64,000 nucleotides of DNA from Nitrospinae bacterium CG11_big_fil_rev_8_21_14_0_20_45_15 (GCA_002787235.1 PCWG01000035.1:37109-101108), one strand, 5' to 3'. Counted from the first letter of the stretch, positions 37,764-46,767 are shown. Numbers and translations: made by a program. Notes: generated by a model not told the origin, from the letters alone.

Positions 37764-37943
37764 ATGCAAAACTTCGCTTATTTCACAGGAAGAGCCCTGC
37801 AACTCTTGGGTCTGGCGACGATGACCCTGGTAGTGTTTTTATTTTTCACCCAAATGTCTATGGAACCACTTCTGATATGGACAATTGTTGGTGGTGTTGA
37901 ATTTTATCTGGGAACCTGGTTTCTGGAAAAAGGGCCTAAATAA
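37764..37943 (+). CDS. 59-residue membrane protein
   Basis: ATG at 37764, seven bases after the previous stop, with no in-frame interruption to TAA at 37941-37943. It reads as two hydrophobic helices (about 11-30 and 36-54) with a short polar turn containing Met-Ser-Met-Glu-Pro and a basic end. Coding character (clean frame, operon spacing) supports a real gene, probably co-transcribed with the gene before it. Function unknown; small subunits of membrane complexes have this size. Confidence 0.6.
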   Translation: MQNFAYFTGRALQLLGLATMTLVVFLFFTQMSMEPLLIWTIVGGVEFYLGTWFLEKGPK

Positions 37944-38011
37944 ATAATACTAAATTCATGAGTCGCCTAGACTCCTTAGTTCGGCCCTCAATCTATCTCC
38001 CCAATTAAAAT

Positions 38012-38722
38012 ATGAAAGAATTCTTGGCTCAGTCTGGATTCCTTGCAAAAGCAAGTAATTTTGGAGCCGATTTGAGTTATTCGTTGGCTCTGGTTTTCAC
38101 GGGTTTGTTTCTTTACGCGTGGTATCTGGCAAAAAAATCCGAGGGAACAAAGCACCATCAACTGGTCTTCATCTCAATGACGACCATGATCCTTTATTTT
38201 TGTGCTTATTATTACGCCCGACAACTCGGGGTATTATCACTGGAGGGAAAAGAAGGTTTTGGCGGATCCCTGGAGGTCTACGAAAGCGTATTCAAACCCA
38301 TCCTGGTCACCCATCTTATACTGGTGACTTTAGGGTTGCTCATTGCTCCCTACCTGATCGTGCAAGGCGTCCGTGCGAGTCATAAAGTTGCGGGGAAGCA
38401 TATCCTTAGAGAAGGTGAGCAAAAAATGCAACCACAGACGTTTAAACGGGTCATGCTCATCATATTTGGTTTGTGGGCTGTGATACAAATCGCCAATCTC
38501 ACACGTGCGAACATCTCGGCGGCCTCACACATTGCCTGGGCTCTGATCTTTGCGACAGTCGCCCTCATTGCCAGTCTTGAAAAACTTATAGAGAAAATGC
38601 TTCCTAATGGAGCGCAAAGGCACCGAATATTGGGACGGGGTGCCATGATTATTTATGCGCTCACACTTGTCTCCAGCACCATGACCTACTTGATGCTTTA
38701 CGTTATTTACCCAAAAGTTTGA
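38012..38722 (+). CDS. DUF420-family membrane protein
   Basis: 236 residues with five or six transmembrane helices. Conserved His residues at helix edges (KHHQLVF, VTHLILV, ASHKVAGKH, SHIAWAL) and the YYARQLG segment match the DUF420/CtaM-like family linked to cytochrome c oxidase assembly. Its neighbours are very small membrane proteins. No oxidase core subunit is inside the window, so the partner oxidase must lie elsewhere, if there is one. Confidence 0.7.
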   Translation: MKEFLAQSGFLAKASNFGADLSYSLALVFTGLFLYAWYLAKKSEGTKHHQLVFISMTTMILYFCAYYYARQLGVLSLEGKEGFGGSLEVYESVFKPILVTHLILVTLGLLIAPYLIVQGVRASHKVAGKHILREGEQKMQPQTFKRVMLIIFGLWAVIQIANLTRANISAASHIAWALIFATVALIASLEKLIEKMLPNGAQRHRILGRGAMIIYALTLVSSTMTYLMLYVIYPKV

Positions 38723-38891
38723 GATTTGGCTCAAATCGCCAAATTCCAAACAAAAAGAAAAGAGCAAGACCGCCTCATTGACTCTTATCGAGTCATTTCC
38801 GGTTGCCTTGCCCAGCTTTGATTCACATTAAAACCTTCAAGGAAATGTTTCACTTGACACTTTTCACGGACCTATGATATCGTCGCCAGAA

Positions 38892-38999
38892 TTAAATGAC
38901 CTCGAAATACATAAGTAGGAGGTAAACGGCAGTCAAGCCGTTGACTCCGAGGCCAATATAAACGATTGTATCAAATATTTTTCCATCTTTGCTGGCCAT
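38892..38999 (-). CDS. 35-residue single-helix membrane peptide
   Basis: On the minus strand an ATG at 38999, preceded by CAGGAGC, opens a 35-codon frame ending TAA. The product has a charged N-terminus (Met-Ala-Ser-Lys-Asp-Gly-Lys) and one hydrophobic helix containing GLGVNG, a GxxxG-like packing motif. The ribosome-binding site and composition are good for so short a frame. It faces the other small genes from the opposite strand. Likely an accessory subunit of a membrane complex. Confidence 0.5.
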   Translation of the reverse strand: MASKDGKIFDTIVYIGLGVNGLTAVYLLLMYFEVI

Positions 39000-39145
39000 A
39001 CAAGCTCCTGGGCAGGGGTTGGTTGATCGATCAATAACTAAAAGCCTAGAACTTACCATCAGAGATTTGTGGCTGTCAAGACTAAACCAAAAGCAAGTTA
39101 TACTTTATAATTTATAATATAATCAACAACCTATAGGGGCATTCA

Positions 39146-39250
39146 ATGGATCTCGAAAAACTTAAGGAAAAAGCAGGGCCGTGGGTTTATGTTGGAACCG
39201 TAGTATTTTGTTTATGGTTCTTTTACTGGTTCGCTTCCGTTTGGCGTTAA
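39146..39250 (+). CDS. 34-residue single-helix membrane peptide
   Basis: ATG at 39146 to TAA at 39248-39250, with AGGGG upstream. A charged amphipathic start (Asp-Leu-Glu-Lys-Leu-Lys) leads into one aromatic-rich helix (FCLWFFYWFASVW) ending in Arg. This looks like a small subunit of a respiratory complex (CcoQ- or CydX-like in size, not in sequence). It is followed by another small gene 58 bases later. Confidence 0.55.
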   Translation: MDLEKLKEKAGPWVYVGTVVFCLWFFYWFASVWR

Positions 39251-39308
39251 TCTGAACGGCTTAAAAATTTTAGATAAAACTGTATAGAACAAGGGAGACC
39301 TAAGAAAA

Positions 39309-39488
39309 ATGGAAGACGAAGCTAAAAAATTTATTACGGGCAAGTCCATCATGTGGTTTTTAATTGCCGCAATCGCCATGGGTTTTTATTATCTGATCAT
39401 TGATATCGGGTTGATGAAAGTTCAAGGTTTGGACTTCTTCTATCTCTGGAGTTCTGGTGACACAGGCGGAGGCGGAGGCGGACACTAG
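39309..39488 (+). CDS. 59-residue membrane protein with Gly-rich tail
   Basis: ATG at 39309, with GGGAGA upstream, to TAG at 39486-39488. A charged N-terminus (MEDEAKK) precedes a transmembrane helix (about 14-36), a short amphipathic stretch with FFYLW, and a tail of six Gly ending in His. A strong terminator follows, so this closes the transcript of the small-protein group. Function unknown. Confidence 0.6.
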   Translation: MEDEAKKFITGKSIMWFLIAAIAMGFYYLIIDIGLMKVQGLDFFYLWSSGDTGGGGGGH

Positions 39489-39510
39489 TCCTTTGCTACT
39501 GAAGATTTAA

Positions 39511-39553
39511 AAATGACAAGTTTCTCTAACGAGAGGCTTGTCATTTTTTTTTT
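39511..39553 (+). terminator. Rho-independent terminator after the small membrane-protein genes
   Basis: AAATGACAAG (39511-39520) pairs perfectly with CTTGTCATTT (39537-39546), with a CTCT/AGAG inner stem and a run of T behind. Confidence 0.92.
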
Positions 39554-39611
39554 GCCACATTTACGCGTCTCAATGAGATTCCTCATAGACCCTACTCATA
39601 CTCCTTAGTGC

Positions 39612-40271
39612 ATGAAACCAGAACCATCCTGTAGAATTTATTTGATCCGTCACGGCGAAACCGCTAATGCCGGTAAAGTTCGTTTCAACGGTCATCACGA
39701 CGTCGAATTGTCCGCAAAAGGTCAGCAACAGCTTCGTCTCGTCTCCGACGCATTGAAGCATTGTTCTATTGATGCGGTGTACAGTAGCGATTTAAAACGC
39801 ACCATGGAAAGTGCCCGGATCATCGCCGAGCCTCATGACCTGAAGTTAACTACTTTCCCGGAATTGCGTGAACTGTCTTTTGGAGAATGGGAAGGTCTCA
39901 GCGTTGACGAAGTCGAACAGAAATATCCGGGTCAATATTTGAAACTATTTGAAAATATCGACATCGAGTGTCCTCCAGGCGGAGAATCTTTCCTGCAACT
40001 CCAAAATAGAGTGGTCCCTAAATTCCGGGAAATTGTCCAAAGCCACCCCTCCCAATCCATCGTCATCGTCGCACATGGCGGGGTCAACCGCACTTTACTG
40101 TCTCACCTCCTTGAGATGCCCATAAAAAAAATGTTTCGCCTGAATCAGGAGTACGCCGCCGTCAATATTATTCAATACTATGGAGACGAACCTGTTCTGG
40201 AACTTATTGGTGCCGACCATCATCTAATGCAACGAGAAGCCGCTCCTGAAAAAGTCGTAAAATTTCAGTAG
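39612..40271 (+). CDS. Histidine phosphatase family protein (phosphoglycerate mutase-like)
   Basis: 219 residues. The catalytic RHGE motif is at residues 14-17 (LIRHGETANAG). The second Arg lies in the SSDLKRTMESA stretch, the acid in ELRELSFGEWEG, and the second His in VAHGGVNRTLL. This is the branch that includes CobC (alpha-ribazole phosphatase) and GpmB. Nothing nearby fixes the substrate. It is preceded by the terminator of the small-protein group and so has its own promoter. Confidence 0.88.
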   Translation: MKPEPSCRIYLIRHGETANAGKVRFNGHHDVELSAKGQQQLRLVSDALKHCSIDAVYSSDLKRTMESARIIAEPHDLKLTTFPELRELSFGEWEGLSVDEVEQKYPGQYLKLFENIDIECPPGGESFLQLQNRVVPKFREIVQSHPSQSIVIVAHGGVNRTLLSHLLEMPIKKMFRLNQEYAAVNIIQYYGDEPVLELIGADHHLMQREAAPEKVVKFQ

Positions 40272-40474
40272 TGAGGCACACCGGCAAATCGCCCTGCATT
40301 CCATGCGGTCATGTGTTTCAGGAAGTCATCCTTTGACGGATTCCACGACCGCGATGAATAAATTTTCGGATTAAATCGGGTTCCCGCTCAAAGAAGATGT
40401 TCTATTGAGTAATCTATTTTTCACAGCGAGCCTTGGCCCATTGGGCCTTCGCCCATTCAATGATCTGGGCTTCA

Positions 40475-41281
40475 ATGACAAATTCACTGATAAAAATCCG
40501 TAACGCCGATGTCTGTATCAATGGTGTCCATGTATTGCATTCCTTGTCCTGGGAAATGACTGCCGACCAAAACTGGGCGGTTGTTGGAAACAATGGTGCG
40601 GGGAAAACAACGTTCATGAAACTGCTGTTCGGTGAGTTGATTCCCATGTATGGGGGAGAAACCACATGGTTTGGCGTTCCTGGACTGCGCCCCTTGAGTG
40701 AAATTCGTCAGCACATTGCTTTTGTATCCGCTGAATTTCAGGAAAATTACTCTCCCAATTTGCAAGGCTGGCAGGTTGTCGTATCTGGCCTGTTTCATTC
40801 TATCGGACTTTATGGACCGCCGGTCACGGCTGAGCAAAAAAAAACCGCACTGCAATGGATGGACTTTCTGGACATTGCAAACCTGGCCGAGAAAAGATTT
40901 CATAACTTGTCCTACGGCGAAGCCAGACGCATCTTACTCGCACGCGCGCTTGCACGTCGACCTCGCTTGCTGATTCTGGATGAACCCTGTGCCGGGCTGG
41001 ACATCCCGACGCGCGAACTTTTCCTGAAGACGCTTTCCAAGCTTTCGGAATCTGACACACGAATCGTATACGTCACTCATCACATTGATGAGATCATGCC
41101 GCTGATCACTCACACGCTCTATTTAAAAAATGGCAGGGTCTTTTTACAGGGCGAAAAAGAGAGTATGCTTAAGGGCGAGATACTGTCCAAAGCTTTGGGA
41201 TGTGAGATCTCCGTGCAAAAAAATTCCGATCGTTACTGGATCACTGACAGCCGTTTACAAAATATAAGGACTCCAAAATGA
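40475..41281 (+). CDS. ModF-like ABC ATPase (COG1119 type)
   Basis: About 268 residues from the ATG at 40475. A single nucleotide-binding domain has Walker A GNNGAGKTT, a Q loop around FVSAEFQ, the signature LSYGEARR (a variant of LSGGQ), Walker B LLILDEPCAGLD and the H loop VTHHIDE. No permease gene is adjacent. COG1119/ModF proteins are soluble or partner with unlinked transporters. The next gene, a TPR protein, starts within a 4-base overlap (ATGA), so they are co-translated. Confidence 0.85.
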   Translation: MTNSLIKIRNADVCINGVHVLHSLSWEMTADQNWAVVGNNGAGKTTFMKLLFGELIPMYGGETTWFGVPGLRPLSEIRQHIAFVSAEFQENYSPNLQGWQVVVSGLFHSIGLYGPPVTAEQKKTALQWMDFLDIANLAEKRFHNLSYGEARRILLARALARRPRLLILDEPCAGLDIPTRELFLKTLSKLSESDTRIVYVTHHIDEIMPLITHTLYLKNGRVFLQGEKESMLKGEILSKALGCEISVQKNSDRYWITDSRLQNIRTPK

Positions 41282-41862
41282 AACCCATCGCAATCTTATT
41301 ATCACTCCTGACATTGGCTGTCACCTTACTGCTCACAAGTTCGGCGTATGCCCTCAGCGCGGAAGAATGGTTCAACAAAGGCAACGAATACAGTCAAAAG
41401 GAGCAATGGCAGGATGCGGTCAATGCGTATAAAAAATCCATCGAAATGAACCCCTCTGCAACCGTCGCACATATGAATCTGGGGTTGACCTATAAGAAGT
41501 TAAAAAATTACGACGAGGCGCAAAAAAGCTTTGAAACGGCTGTAGAACTTGAGCCGCAAAATATAGATGCCAGATTCAATCTGGGCAACATCTATAACTT
41601 CTTGAAAAGGTGGGAGGACGCAATCGCGCAGTTGAACATCGTCGTGCATCGCAGTCAAAACGATGCTCAGGCACACGGCAATCTCGGCTGGGCCTATTTC
41701 AACTATAAGGGCGAGCCGCCTTTTAAAATCCTGACGGTCGTCAATCTGGAAAAGGCGATTTCCCTGTTTGAGGAACAAAATATGAAAGCGGCGGCTGATT
41801 CCACACGCGCCATTCTCGAACAAGCTCTCGTCAAATACAAGCCCACGCCTTTATCAAAGTGA
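41278..41862 (+). CDS. Exported TPR protein
   Basis: 194 residues with a signal peptide (about 1-27, ending YALS). It has three tetratricopeptide repeats between about residues 28 and 135 (EEWFNKGNEYSQKEQWQDAVNAYKKSIEMNP and two following copies) and a further partial repeat. It is a periplasmic scaffold for protein contacts. The start overlaps the ABC ATPase stop by 4 bases. Confidence 0.82.
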   Translation: MKPIAILLSLLTLAVTLLLTSSAYALSAEEWFNKGNEYSQKEQWQDAVNAYKKSIEMNPSATVAHMNLGLTYKKLKNYDEAQKSFETAVELEPQNIDARFNLGNIYNFLKRWEDAIAQLNIVVHRSQNDAQAHGNLGWAYFNYKGEPPFKILTVVNLEKAISLFEEQNMKAAADSTRAILEQALVKYKPTPLSK

Positions 41863-41935
41863 TTGAGTTGCAAGGGCACGCACAAACAAGGCGAAACAAA
41901 TTCCCAAAATGGAATCTGTAAAATGAGGAAGTTTC

Positions 41936-42610
41936 TTATTTTCGTTTAGGAAGAAAATTTTCGATTTTCCAGTCAACTTCAAGAACCGCATCGGCTCCCG
42001 CACGGGTTTTATAGTTAACAAAACCATTTTCCGCACCAAATAAGAACAAATCGCGGGTGATTTCAACGTCCTTTTTACAATAGTGGATGATCTTTTCCAT
42101 AAAGCTTTGATCACCGCTACGTTCAAACTCTTTATACCACTCCAGAGAAACCAACCCGTCTGCACTTTTTTCAGCCCCCAACGTGTATTGCGCCAGATGA
42201 TTCAAGGCGAGTCGAAATTTCAATTTCTTATAGACATCCAAAATCATGTCAAAGGTATTGATTTCATGTAAATCAAATTTTGCATAAGGTTGCATGACCG
42301 TATAATCAAACCCGATCACATTGAACCCCACTACCAGATCGGCGGATCGCAGTTTTTCCAACAAGGCATCCGCATCTTCTTCCCGGTAAGTGATGTATCG
42401 CTGTTCCAGACTGTCCCATACAACACCCACTGCCATTTTCATCTTGTGAATATTGGCCCAGCCACCTACATCCATCGATCCCTTTTGCGTTTCAAGATCA
42501 AAATATAAGATCCGCGGCTCTGATTTTTCTTCCAATCCTGCGTCTTTTTTAACTTCTGGAGTCGCAACTTCCTCATCCAAACTGCCAAACAAGCCCAATT
42601 GTTCGTTCAT
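41936..42610 (-). CDS. DEDDy 3'-5' exonuclease-like protein (ribonuclease H fold)
   Basis: About 224 residues from the ATG at 42610. Exo I is YFDLET, Exo II is VVGFNVIGFDY and Exo III is HYCKKDVEITRDLF, i.e. the DEDD acids with Tyr four residues before the last Asp. This is the predicted exonuclease family found alone or fused to helicases. It lacks polymerase or helicase domains. It probably works on RNA or DNA ends; substrate unknown. Confidence 0.85.
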   Translation of the reverse strand: MNEQLGLFGSLDEEVATPEVKKDAGLEEKSEPRILYFDLETQKGSMDVGGWANIHKMKMAVGVVWDSLEQRYITYREEDADALLEKLRSADLVVGFNVIGFDYTVMQPYAKFDLHEINTFDMILDVYKKLKFRLALNHLAQYTLGAEKSADGLVSLEWYKEFERSGDQSFMEKIIHYCKKDVEITRDLFLFGAENGFVNYKTRAGADAVLEVDWKIENFLPKRK

Positions 42611-42956
42611 AGCCTTCACTCATTGATGAATTTTAATGGAAAAGACACTTTAGCGCTCGACCGTAGCAAATCAAGTCTTTTCTCCTCAACTCAGTGAATT
42701 TGATCCTCTCACCAAAAAACACCTGTAGCCTTTATTATAACTGTTAATCCAGTTTCAACCACGATAGGGGCATCGCAATCGATGTTTTGCCTTCCATCCG
42801 ATCAATTAACCACAATAAATTCAATTAGCTAATAAATTAATGTCATAAATCAGGCCCTGCCAGGTCACCAAAGATAGCGTTAAAGTTTGGCATTTGATTA
42901 CCCGATACATCTAACAAGACAGTAAGTATTCTTGTATCTAAAATTGGGGAAATGGA
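42611..42956. other. Divergent promoter region between exonuclease and fliD
   Basis: 346 bases, AT-rich. The sigma28-type promoter of fliD is the only clear signal. I saw no small gene. Confidence 0.5.
42881..42908 (+). promoter_or_regulatory. Sigma28-type promoter of fliD
   Basis: TAAAGTTT at 42881-42888, then 12 bases, then CCCGATAC at 42901-42908. It differs from the flagellar consensus by one extra spacer base and two mismatches in the -10, and repeats the TAAAGTTTG start of the flgM site. It is 49 bases upstream of fliD. Confidence 0.72.
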
Positions 42957-44576
42957 ATGGCGATTGCCAGTCTTTCTGGAATCAATTCAGGTCTTGACTC
43001 GTCAGGTATCGTAAACAATCTGGTTGCGCTTGAAGCTCGGCCGATTGACGTACTGATATCTCAGCAAGAGACGGAAAAAGACAAGCTGGCCGCTTTTCAA
43101 GATCTGCAGTCTCGACTCCAGACCTTCAAAAGCGTCGTCAATACAATCAATACCGAAAGTCGTTTTTTATCCTCTCAAGGAGAATTTTCAAACAGCGACC
43201 CCTCCAGTAATAATACAGTCGTTGACATAACGACGGCCAATACCGCAACTTCTGGAACTTTTTCACTGACCGTAAATCAACTCGCCAGAGAAACAAAAAT
43301 AATCTCCCAGGGATTTGCAACGACAACTTCCGAGATTACCTCCGGGCGGGTCGAAATATATGACGGAACCAAAACCACATTCATCGATATCGATTCCAGC
43401 AACAACACCGTTGACGGACTTCGACTGGCCATAAACAATTCCGGGGCAAACGTAAGTGCCTCTTTCTTAAACGACGGCGATCCGAACTCTCCCATTCGAC
43501 TGCTTATATCTGGCACGAAAACCGGAGAAGACAATGCCGTCACCATTTCTCATAAGTTTGGCAGCATAGGCGGGGACGAGATCGTCCTGACCGATTTTAC
43601 ACAAACCCAATCGGCCCAAAACGCAGAATTAGTGATTGACGGCGTTTCGATATCGAAAAATTCAAATCTCGTCAATGATGTCATCACCGGTACAACCCTA
43701 TCCTTGCAGTCCACAGGAACGGGGACTTTAAATATTTCGACCAACATCAATAATATATCTGACAAGGTTTCAAATTTTGTCGATGGGTTCAATGAACTCA
43801 TGCTGTATTTGAACGAACAGTTGGCGGTTGATGTCTCAGCAGGTAAAACGGGAACGCTGTTTGGAAATTTTACGGTCCAGAATCTACAGCAAAACATGCG
43901 ATCCAGCATCACCAGTTTGGTCAGCGGAGTTTCTGGAGATTTTAAGTATTTATCGCAAATCGGGATTTCAACCAATAAAGACAGCACCATTTCTCTGGAC
44001 AAATCGACACTGACCAGTGCGATTGCCCAAGACCCACAAAACGTAAGTCAGTTATTTTCCAGTAAAGGAACAACCAGCAACACAGGGGTTACCTTTGTAG
44101 GCTTTACCAGCAAGACAAAAGCTGAGACTTATGATATTCGTGTCCGTTCAGGAGTTCCACAACTCAGCAAGTCGGGGGCAAACGATTATACCAACGCAAC
44201 AGGATCAGGTAATTTTTTTGCAGGTGCCAGCGGAACGGATGCTGAGGGCCTCAACTTTCGTATTTCAAATTTGGCCGATGGCGATTATGGCTCCGTCACT
44301 CTTTCTATAGGTGTTGCAGAAATACTGAATCGGACACTGAACACTCTGGTTGACACATCCCAGGGGGGTCCGCTTGCTACAGAAATAGATACGGTCGAAG
44401 AAACCATTAGCAATCTGGAAGACACCATCAATGTGCAAGAAGGTAGATTGACTCTGTTTGAACAAGATTTACAGCGCAAATTCACCAACCTGGAAATCGT
44501 TGTCGGGAAATTGAACTCACAAAGAGACACATTTTCCCAAGCGATTGCAGGGATTCAAAATCTATTCAAGAAATAA
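42957..44576 (+). CDS. fliD: Flagellar hook-associated protein 2 (filament cap) FliD
   Basis: 539 residues. The conserved FliD N-terminus is GINSGLDSSGIVNNLVALEARPID, with coiled-coil segments just after it and at the C-terminus (FEQDLQRKFTNLEIVVGKLNSQRD). The middle is beta-rich with Ser, Thr and Asn. FliD forms the cap that folds flagellin at the tip. fliS follows 45 bases later. Confidence 0.93.
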   Translation: MAIASLSGINSGLDSSGIVNNLVALEARPIDVLISQQETEKDKLAAFQDLQSRLQTFKSVVNTINTESRFLSSQGEFSNSDPSSNNTVVDITTANTATSGTFSLTVNQLARETKIISQGFATTTSEITSGRVEIYDGTKTTFIDIDSSNNTVDGLRLAINNSGANVSASFLNDGDPNSPIRLLISGTKTGEDNAVTISHKFGSIGGDEIVLTDFTQTQSAQNAELVIDGVSISKNSNLVNDVITGTTLSLQSTGTGTLNISTNINNISDKVSNFVDGFNELMLYLNEQLAVDVSAGKTGTLFGNFTVQNLQQNMRSSITSLVSGVSGDFKYLSQIGISTNKDSTISLDKSTLTSAIAQDPQNVSQLFSSKGTTSNTGVTFVGFTSKTKAETYDIRVRSGVPQLSKSGANDYTNATGSGNFFAGASGTDAEGLNFRISNLADGDYGSVTLSIGVAEILNRTLNTLVDTSQGGPLATEIDTVEETISNLEDTINVQEGRLTLFEQDLQRKFTNLEIVVGKLNSQRDTFSQAIAGIQNLFKK

Positions 44577-44621
44577 ATAAGCCACACAAACGAACAGAAA
44601 CAACGAGGAGTGTTTTGATTC

Positions 44622-45038
44622 ATGGTCCCTGCTAATTTTCATTCTCAATATAGAAACAACGAGATATCAACTTCCAGTCAAGGGAAGTTGATAATAATGA
44701 TGTATGAGGGTGCTATTAAATTTACCCGCATGGCTATCAACAGCATCGAAAAAAATGATATTCCCAAAAAGGGACTCTATATACGAAAGACCCATGACAT
44801 CATAAATGAACTTTCATTAGCTCTCGATCGCGAAAAAGGTGGAGATGTGGCCGAAAAACTGGAATCGTTGTATGACTTCATCATTCGCCAGCTCACCCTG
44901 GCCAATATTAAATCCGATGTAAAATGTCTGGAGTCTGTCATTCGCATCCTCACCCCTCTTCTTGAGGCCTGGCAACAACTATTGATCGACAGTGAACCCA
45001 AATACGTCGCCGCAAAATCCATCACCGCGCACTGTTAA
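44622..45038 (+). CDS. fliS: Flagellin export chaperone FliS
   Basis: 138 residues, all-helical, with the FliS pattern QYRNNEISTSSQGKLIIMMYEGAIKF at the N-terminus, then helix-rich blocks and LLEAWQQL near the end. It binds the flagellin C-terminus and prevents early polymerisation. Order fliD-fliS is standard, and both probably use the sigma28 promoter upstream of fliD. Confidence 0.92.
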   Translation: MVPANFHSQYRNNEISTSSQGKLIIMMYEGAIKFTRMAINSIEKNDIPKKGLYIRKTHDIINELSLALDREKGGDVAEKLESLYDFIIRQLTLANIKSDVKCLESVIRILTPLLEAWQQLLIDSEPKYVAAKSITAHC

Positions 45039-45253
45039 CTCTTTCAGGTATTTACCTTTAAAGAATTCGAGGCATTGCTTTTTAAAATTATTCTGAAATC
45101 AATCCAACCTCAGACAATACTTGTATGACATTGTAATTAGATACTTTATATTGCCAGAAACTGGAAATTTTGTTATCCTCCACGGGTAATTTTGCACCTT
45201 TCAGATTTGAAATTTTCCCCCACCTCTTTCGCGGAAAACCATTTCAAAATTCC

Positions 45254-46234
45254 ATGCATCCACTCCCCTTTGACCGATCTCAACTATTGATCAAACCTTT
45301 GGCTCAGCGTGACCATGATTTGGATATCTCTACCATCAAAGATCTAAAACCTTCAGCACCCAGCTCACTTGTTGAAAAACTGAACCCTCTCGCAAACAAA
45401 ATAATTACTGCTCGCAAAAAGGGTCGCGCTATCGTTTTAATGATGGGGGCTCATGTGATTCGTGCGGGTGTGCAACGGTATTTGATCGACTTGATGCAAC
45501 GCGGCTATATCAGTTGTCTGGCAATGAATGGCGCGGGTATCATTCACGATTATGAATTTGCGCGCGTCGGTGCCACAACAGAAAGTGTGGCTCGTTACAT
45601 TCAAACCGGGGAATTTGGTCTTTGGAAAGAAACCGGAGAATTGAATGATATCCTTGCCACTGCTTACAAGAACAATCCTAAAGAGGGTATGGGGCGGGCT
45701 GTTGGGCAAGCCATCGACGCATCTTCATTTCCACACAAAGACATCAGTTTATTTTGCGCGGCCTATCGTTTGGGTATTTCTGCAACGGTTCATGTTGGCA
45801 TGGGCTACGATATCATTCACGAACATCCCAATTGCGACGGAGCGGCGACAGGTGCCTTGTCGTACAATGATTTTTTGTTTTATACCGGTGCTCTGCAAAA
45901 ACTGGAAGGGGGTGTTGTTATGAATTTTGGCAGCGCGATCATGGCCCCAGAAATTTATTTGAAAGCCCTCAGCATGTGTCGAAATATTGCCCGACAAAAT
46001 AATGAATCGATCCGAAAATTTTCAACCCTCGTCTGCGACTTGCACGATCTCCCGGAAGATTTTACGACAGAACCACCAAGAAACAGTGCCGCTTATTATT
46101 TTCGTCCCTGGAAAACCATGCTCGTGCGAACCGTTGCCGACGGTGGGGAAAGTTTCTATGTCCGCGGAAATCATGCAGAGACACTCCCTGCTCTTTGGAC
46201 CTGCATTGACAACCTTGAAAAAAGTAAACGTTGA
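45254..46234 (+). CDS. Deoxyhypusine synthase-like protein
   Basis: About 326 residues from the ATG at 45254. The fold resembles deoxyhypusine/homospermidine synthase: IVLMMGAHVIRAG, a SCLAMNGAGIIHDYE segment in the place of the TAGGVEED motif, AYRLGISATVHVGMGYDIIHEHP and GGVVMNFGSAI in the place of the GGGVPKHH motif. The catalytic-Lys SWGK motif is not seen (a FRPWKTM stretch stands near the C-terminus). It is probably not a true deoxyhypusine synthase. It is 6 bases upstream of a cytidylyltransferase gene and clearly in the same operon, which suggests a role in making or modifying an activated sugar or aminopolyol. Confidence 0.65.
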   Translation: MHPLPFDRSQLLIKPLAQRDHDLDISTIKDLKPSAPSSLVEKLNPLANKIITARKKGRAIVLMMGAHVIRAGVQRYLIDLMQRGYISCLAMNGAGIIHDYEFARVGATTESVARYIQTGEFGLWKETGELNDILATAYKNNPKEGMGRAVGQAIDASSFPHKDISLFCAAYRLGISATVHVGMGYDIIHEHPNCDGAATGALSYNDFLFYTGALQKLEGGVVMNFGSAIMAPEIYLKALSMCRNIARQNNESIRKFSTLVCDLHDLPEDFTTEPPRNSAAYYFRPWKTMLVRTVADGGESFYVRGNHAETLPALWTCIDNLEKSKR

Positions 46235-46240
46235 AAATCT

Positions 46241-46723
46241 ATGACCCAGACGAAAATCCTTACTATTGATGCCATGGCTGAAGCCATTGCCGATTTAAAA
46301 AAACAGGGCAAGAAAGTCGGTCTCTGCCACGGATGCTTTGATCTCATGCATCCGGGGCATATCAAATATTTTCAATCCGCTCGCCAAATGGGAGATGCCC
46401 TAGCTGTCACAATAACTCCAGATCGTTTTGTAGATAAGGGGCCGGGAAGGCCTGTATTCAATCAGAATTTACGTGCAGAATCCATTGCGGCACTGGAATG
46501 CGTCAATTTCGTAGCCATCAACGAATGGCTCACCGCAGAAACGACGCTGGAAAAACTGCTTCCCGATTACTACGTCAAAGGTCAGGAATTTGAAAAACTG
46601 GAAGACAAGACCGGGAAAATACAAAAAGAATTTGAGGTCACCAAACGTCTGGGCATTGAAATGCGTTTCACGCATGAGATTGTATTTTCATCGACAGAAC
46701 TGATTAACAAATATCTCAAGTAA
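46241..46723 (+). CDS. Stand-alone RfaE/HldE-type nucleotidyltransferase
   Basis: 160 residues, one cytidylyltransferase-like domain. CHGCFDLMHPGH (residues 29-40) carries the full HxGH motif (HPGH at 37-40), with GPGRPVFNQNLRAESIAALECV and a C-terminal FSSTELINKYL (ISTT-like motif). The family joins a sugar- or alcohol-phosphate to CMP or AMP. Next gene carries a second, variant copy of the same domain, so two different substrates, or an active and an inactive partner, are possible. Confidence 0.85.
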   Translation: MTQTKILTIDAMAEAIADLKKQGKKVGLCHGCFDLMHPGHIKYFQSARQMGDALAVTITPDRFVDKGPGRPVFNQNLRAESIAALECVNFVAINEWLTAETTLEKLLPDYYVKGQEFEKLEDKTGKIQKEFEVTKRLGIEMRFTHEIVFSSTELINKYLK

Positions 46724-46767
46724 TTCGATTTCTATTTAAAAATTCAAATCAAAACGAATGGTAAACC

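Noticed and set aside
45254..46234. Calling the protein a true deoxyhypusine synthase
   Set aside because: The eIF5A substrate is absent in bacteria and the catalytic Lys motif is not seen; family resemblance only.
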